DNA of 64,000 nt from Desulfobacter latus (lineage in GTDB: Bacteria; Desulfobacterota; Desulfobacteria; Desulfobacterales; Desulfobacteraceae), in NCBI RefSeq assembly GCF_013389365.1, contig NZ_JACADJ010000011.1:1-64000 (forward strand), written 5' to 3'. The translations under genes were made by a program, and so were the position numbers. The notes below the pieces were generated by a model. That model did no database searches. It worked only from the letters and a program-made list of their open reading frames with translations, and had not been told where the DNA came from. This document shows positions 60,923-64,000 of the stretch, in pieces. How positions within the stretch are numbered: the first letter of the stretch is position 1; every line of letters begins with the position of its first letter.

Positions 60923-61982
60923 GATCCGATTAAAAGACAGCAGCAGGGCACACATCCTGATCCGGGCCGCCAACTGGGTGGGAGATGCCGTTATGACCAC
61001 CCCGGTGGTCCGGGCCGTACGCACAAATTTTCCCAGGGCCAGGATCACGGTGCTGGCCAAACCCTGGGTGGTGCCGGTGTATGCAAACAACCCCCATGTT
61101 GACCAGGTCATGGTGTATGAAAATGACGGGCGTCACAAAATGGGTTTGGGGACCCTCAGGCTGGCTAAAGATATGCAGCATCAAAGGTTTGATCTGGCCA
61201 TCCTGATGCAGAATGCGTTTGAGGCAGCGCTGTTGGCATTTCTGGCCCGAATCCCTGAACGTTTAGGATACAACACCGACGCCCGTAGGTTACTGCTCAA
61301 CCGGTGCATCAAGATGGACCCTGCCTTAAAGAAAGGGCATCTCATTGATTATTATCTGGCCATTTTAACTTCGGCCGGCCTTGAAACTGCAGGCAGGGAA
61401 CTGGAACTTTATCCTGATCCCCGGGACAGAGAGTGGGTTCAACGTTTCCTTGATGGAGAGAATTTATCAGGACCAGGCTGTCCGGTGTTGGGCATCAACC
61501 CCGGGGCCACCGGGGGAACGGCCAAACGCTGGTTTCCTGAACGGTATGCCCAACTTGCCGAAAAACTGGCAGAGCGATACCAGACCCGGGTCATCATTTT
61601 CGGCGGGCCCGCAGACCGGGAACTCGGGGATGAGATCAGCGCCATGGCCAACGGAGCCTGCATCAACATGGCAGGCCGGACCAGTCTGTCCAAAGCCTTT
61701 GCCCTGATCGGGGCGTTGAACCTATTTGTGACCAATGATTCCGGCCTGATGCATGCTGCCGCGGCCCAGAATGTAAACCAGGTGGCTGTGATCGGTTCCA
61801 CCGACCATATTGCCACAGCCCCTGCAAATAAAAACAGTGTCATGGTCAGGCAACCGGTTCCCTGCAGTCCCTGCCTGAAAAAAGAGTGTCCCACTGACCA
61901 TAAATGCATGGATAAAATTACCGTGGACATGGTGGTGGCGGCCTGCAACGCTTTTCTGGAAAAGGATGGATTTAGTGGCTGA
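60915..61982 (+). CDS. waaF: LPS heptosyltransferase II
   Basis: 355 residues of GT family 9. IRAANWVGDAVMTTPVVRAV at the start and NPGATGGTAKRWFPERYA and VTNDSGLMHAAAAQ further on form the ADP-heptose site. It adds the second heptose of the inner core. The ATG overlaps the lpxL stop (ATGACTGA). Confidence 0.93.
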   Translation: MTEIRLKDSSRAHILIRAANWVGDAVMTTPVVRAVRTNFPRARITVLAKPWVVPVYANNPHVDQVMVYENDGRHKMGLGTLRLAKDMQHQRFDLAILMQNAFEAALLAFLARIPERLGYNTDARRLLLNRCIKMDPALKKGHLIDYYLAILTSAGLETAGRELELYPDPRDREWVQRFLDGENLSGPGCPVLGINPGATGGTAKRWFPERYAQLAEKLAERYQTRVIIFGGPADRELGDEISAMANGACINMAGRTSLSKAFALIGALNLFVTNDSGLMHAAAAQNVNQVAVIGSTDHIATAPANKNSVMVRQPVPCSPCLKKECPTDHKCMDKITVDMVVAACNAFLEKDGFSG

Positions 61983-63021
61983 TGCGCAAAAGGATCTGTT
62001 TGGCCGGGTTAACCGGATTCTGATTGTCAAGCCCAGTGCCCTGGGGGACATTGTTCATTCCATGCCCTTTCTTTACGCATTGAAACAGCGGTTTCCATGG
62101 GCCCGGATTGACTGGGTGGTGGCCCATGGACTGCATACCTTTATGGAAGGGCATCCCATGATCGACCGCCTGTGGGTGATCAAGAAAGACCAGTGGAAAC
62201 AGTTGGGGCGACTCAGGCTGACGCTAAAGGAGATAAATGATTTGAGACGGGGGCTGGCAGACCAGCACTATGATGTGTGCATTGATTTGTCAGGGCTGTT
62301 TCGCTCCGGTGTGATTTCCTCATTTTCCAAAGCCCCTGTCCGCCTAGGGTTTAAAGAGTCGGATGAAGGCAGTCCCTTTTTCTATACCCATAAGATTCAT
62401 GGGTCCATGAACATCCATGCCATTGACCGGTATCTTGAGATTGCCCGCTTCATGGGCTGCCCCGTTGATAGGGTTGAATATCCGTTTGCGCCTTATAATC
62501 CTGTCCCTGATATTATGAAACAACTGCCGGACCAATATGCTGTTATCTGTCCTTCTGCCGGGAAACCGGCCAACCGGTGGCACGCCTCAAAATTCGGGGA
62601 GCTTGCATCCATGCTGGAGCTGCCCGTGGTGGTCATTGCCTCTGCATCGGAATCGGAGATTGCATTGGAGGTGGTGAAATCATCAAAGGGAAACGCCTTG
62701 TCCATTGCCGGAAAAACAGGTCTCAAGGATCTTTTGCCGGTAATTGGAAAGTCACGGTATTTTATCTGTAACGACACCGGTCCCATGCATATTGCCGCAG
62801 CCCTGGATGTCCCGGTTTTTGCCATATTCGGACCGGCCAACCCGGTTCGGACCGGCCCTTATGGCTCTATCCATACGGTGATTCAAAAAGAGCTTGAATG
62901 TTCCCCTTGTTACGCCCATACGCCATGCCGCCGCTTCCGGTGCATGCAAGAGCTGTCCGTAACCGAAGTGTTTAATCATATACAGTATGCATTAAAAGAA
63001 AATAAGGAAAGCACCGTATGA
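61966..63021 (+). CDS. waaC: LPS heptosyltransferase I-like GT9 glycosyltransferase
   Basis: 351 residues of GT family 9. ILIVKPSALGDIVHSMPFLY, then VCIDLSGLFRSGVISSFSKA and CNDTGPMHIAAALDVPVFA fit WaaC-type heptosyltransferases, which add the first heptose to Kdo. The start is ATG 61966 or GTG 61975 (AAAGG upstream, MADAQKD). It overlaps waaF and the next GT2 gene. Confidence 0.85.
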   Translation: MDLVADAQKDLFGRVNRILIVKPSALGDIVHSMPFLYALKQRFPWARIDWVVAHGLHTFMEGHPMIDRLWVIKKDQWKQLGRLRLTLKEINDLRRGLADQHYDVCIDLSGLFRSGVISSFSKAPVRLGFKESDEGSPFFYTHKIHGSMNIHAIDRYLEIARFMGCPVDRVEYPFAPYNPVPDIMKQLPDQYAVICPSAGKPANRWHASKFGELASMLELPVVVIASASESEIALEVVKSSKGNALSIAGKTGLKDLLPVIGKSRYFICNDTGPMHIAAALDVPVFAIFGPANPVRTGPYGSIHTVIQKELECSPCYAHTPCRRFRCMQELSVTEVFNHIQYALKENKESTV

Positions 63022-63839
63022 GTTCCTTTTCAGCCGGGAGTGAAACAGCCGGGAAGTTGTCTGTTTATATTATCGCTTATAATGAAGCCGATAAAATTGA
63101 AGATGCATTAAAAAGCGTGGCCTGGGCGGATGACGTGGTGGTTGCCGACTCTTTCAGCACCGATGACACGGCAAAAATTGCCCAGAATCACGGGGCCAGG
63201 GTGGTTCAGATCCCCTTTGAAGGCTTTGGCAAACTCAGGAACGATGCCATTAATGCGTGCAGCCACAGCTGGGTATTTAGTTTGGATGCTGATGAGCGGT
63301 GTACCCAAATGGCAAAAAAAGAAATTATCAGGATCATAAATAATCCCAACAGCCTGGATGCCTATTATGTCCCCCGTCGAAATTATTTTATGGGGAAATG
63401 GATTCGGCATGCAGGATTCTATCCGGATTTCCGCCAGCCCCAGCTATTCAGGAAAGGCGCACTCAAGTTTATGCCCGACGCAGTTCATGAAAGGTACGAA
63501 GTACTCAGTGAAGGGAAATGCGGTTATTTGAACTCTTTTATCTTTCAGATTCCGTTTAAGGATCTTGAGGAAATGTTTAGAAAAATGAACCGCTATTCCA
63601 CCCTTGGTGCTCAAAAGCTATATGCGGCAGATCAAAAATCAGGGATGTTTAATGCCCTGGCCCACGGTTTATGGGCCTGGTTCAGCATGTATATTCTGAA
63701 ACTGGGCTGCCTGGACGGTTGGCCCGGATTTATTATTTCCCTTAGCAATTTTGAAAGTACGTTTTATAAGTACGCTAAACTCCACTTAAAGCAAAAAGGA
63801 CTGGACGTTTTTACCGGCAATCCGTTGCCAAAGGTTTGA
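63018..63839 (+). CDS. LPS core glycosyltransferase, family 2 (WaaE/KdtX type)
   Basis: 273 residues. GT-A fold: LSVYIIAYNEADKIEDALKS, VVADSFSTDDTA, and metal site LDADER (about 92-97). This matches the WaaE/KdtX family that adds glucose to heptose of the inner core. The C-terminal half has a membrane-interacting helix (LWAWFSMYILKLGCLDGWPG). Last gene of the LPS operon, overlapping the heptosyltransferase by 4 bases. Confidence 0.9.
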   Translation: MSSFSAGSETAGKLSVYIIAYNEADKIEDALKSVAWADDVVVADSFSTDDTAKIAQNHGARVVQIPFEGFGKLRNDAINACSHSWVFSLDADERCTQMAKKEIIRIINNPNSLDAYYVPRRNYFMGKWIRHAGFYPDFRQPQLFRKGALKFMPDAVHERYEVLSEGKCGYLNSFIFQIPFKDLEEMFRKMNRYSTLGAQKLYAADQKSGMFNALAHGLWAWFSMYILKLGCLDGWPGFIISLSNFESTFYKYAKLHLKQKGLDVFTGNPLPKV

Positions 63840-63864
63840 GAATCCAAAGATTTTTTTTAATGGC

Positions 63865-64000
63865 TCATTTTACGGTCGGGCATCCCTTCATATGCCAGAT
63901 AAGGAGTTCATAGTAGAGCATGGCCTTATTTTTTTTCCCGGTTGCAAAAAATAGAGTCAGCGTCCATAGCGTGAGATTCATGAGTAAATCTGCCGTCAGC
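63865..64000 (-). CDS. C-terminus of a convergent gene, cut by the window edge
   Basis: The minus-strand frame LTADLLMNLTLWTLTLFFAT, then GKKNKAMLYYELLIWHMKGC and PTVK to a TGA at 63867-63865 stays open to the edge. It has a hydrophobic segment and a basic/aromatic end like the tail of a membrane glycosyltransferase (GT2) near an LPS cluster. Too short to name. Confidence 0.45.
   Translation of the reverse strand, partial: LTADLLMNLTLWTLTLFFATGKKNKAMLYYELLIWHMKGCPTVK

Overview
The window looks like a chromosome segment of a Gram-negative, sulfate-reducing-type deltaproteobacterium (Desulfobacterota, Desulfobacteraceae-like). The grounds are a methylmalonyl-CoA:pyruvate transcarboxylase-type cluster, a HesB-like gene that reads through an in-frame UGA (selenocysteine), a DUF5320 protein, many TPR proteins, a sigma-54 glnB-amtB promoter and a full Kdo/heptose LPS cluster. 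This assignment is inferred from gene content only.

Layout. 1-1430: wreckage of RNA-guided nuclease transposons: the N-terminus of a TnpB leaving the window, a scrap of an IS607-type TnpA, and an IscB lacking its RuvC-III end but keeping its upstream omega-RNA. 1463-11191: a chaperone island with two divergent Hsp70s, DUF2760, a zinc-ribbon/LysM membrane protein, TPR proteins, a J-like protein without HPD and a GrpE-like protein. 11234-14756: an HDOD-GAF-GGDEF-PilZ protein and a TPR protein. 15143-16977: a -24/-12 promoter with glnB-amtB. 17030-26357: a four-gene DUF499/DUF3780/DUF1156-methyltransferase/PLD-SNF2 helicase operon, probably antiphage. 26526-30127: a helical-repeat protein, a DUF5320 gene with paired operators, and a DUF6125-like gene. 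30232-34270: the transcarboxylase genes. 34326-40429: a zinc-ribbon protein, a Fic remnant, and the rplU-rpmA-obgE-nadD-rsfS-gpmI-HsdR_N series. 41030-46105: a TPR lipoprotein, a HEAT/receiver protein and galE. 46102-51232: an operon for a U32-like protein and a glycosidase-like secreted protein, interrupted by a complete IscB/omega-RNA element. 51391-51864: the selenoprotein with promoter, SECIS and terminator. 51869-53395: a marR-lut locus collapsed by deletion. 53615-55164: a FliL-domain lipoprotein and thiamine pyrophosphokinase. 55254-63839: lptF-lptG-waaA-lpxK-lpxL-waaF-waaC-like-GT2, which make and export the lipid A/inner core. 63865-64000: the end of a convergent gene.

The strongest second-look items are the UGA-containing HesB gene with a well-placed stem-loop, the chaperone island with its HPD-less J protein, the DUF499/DUF1156 defence operon with a compositionally mosaic methyltransferase, and the two IscB elements, one broken next to TnpB remnants and one sitting inside an operon.
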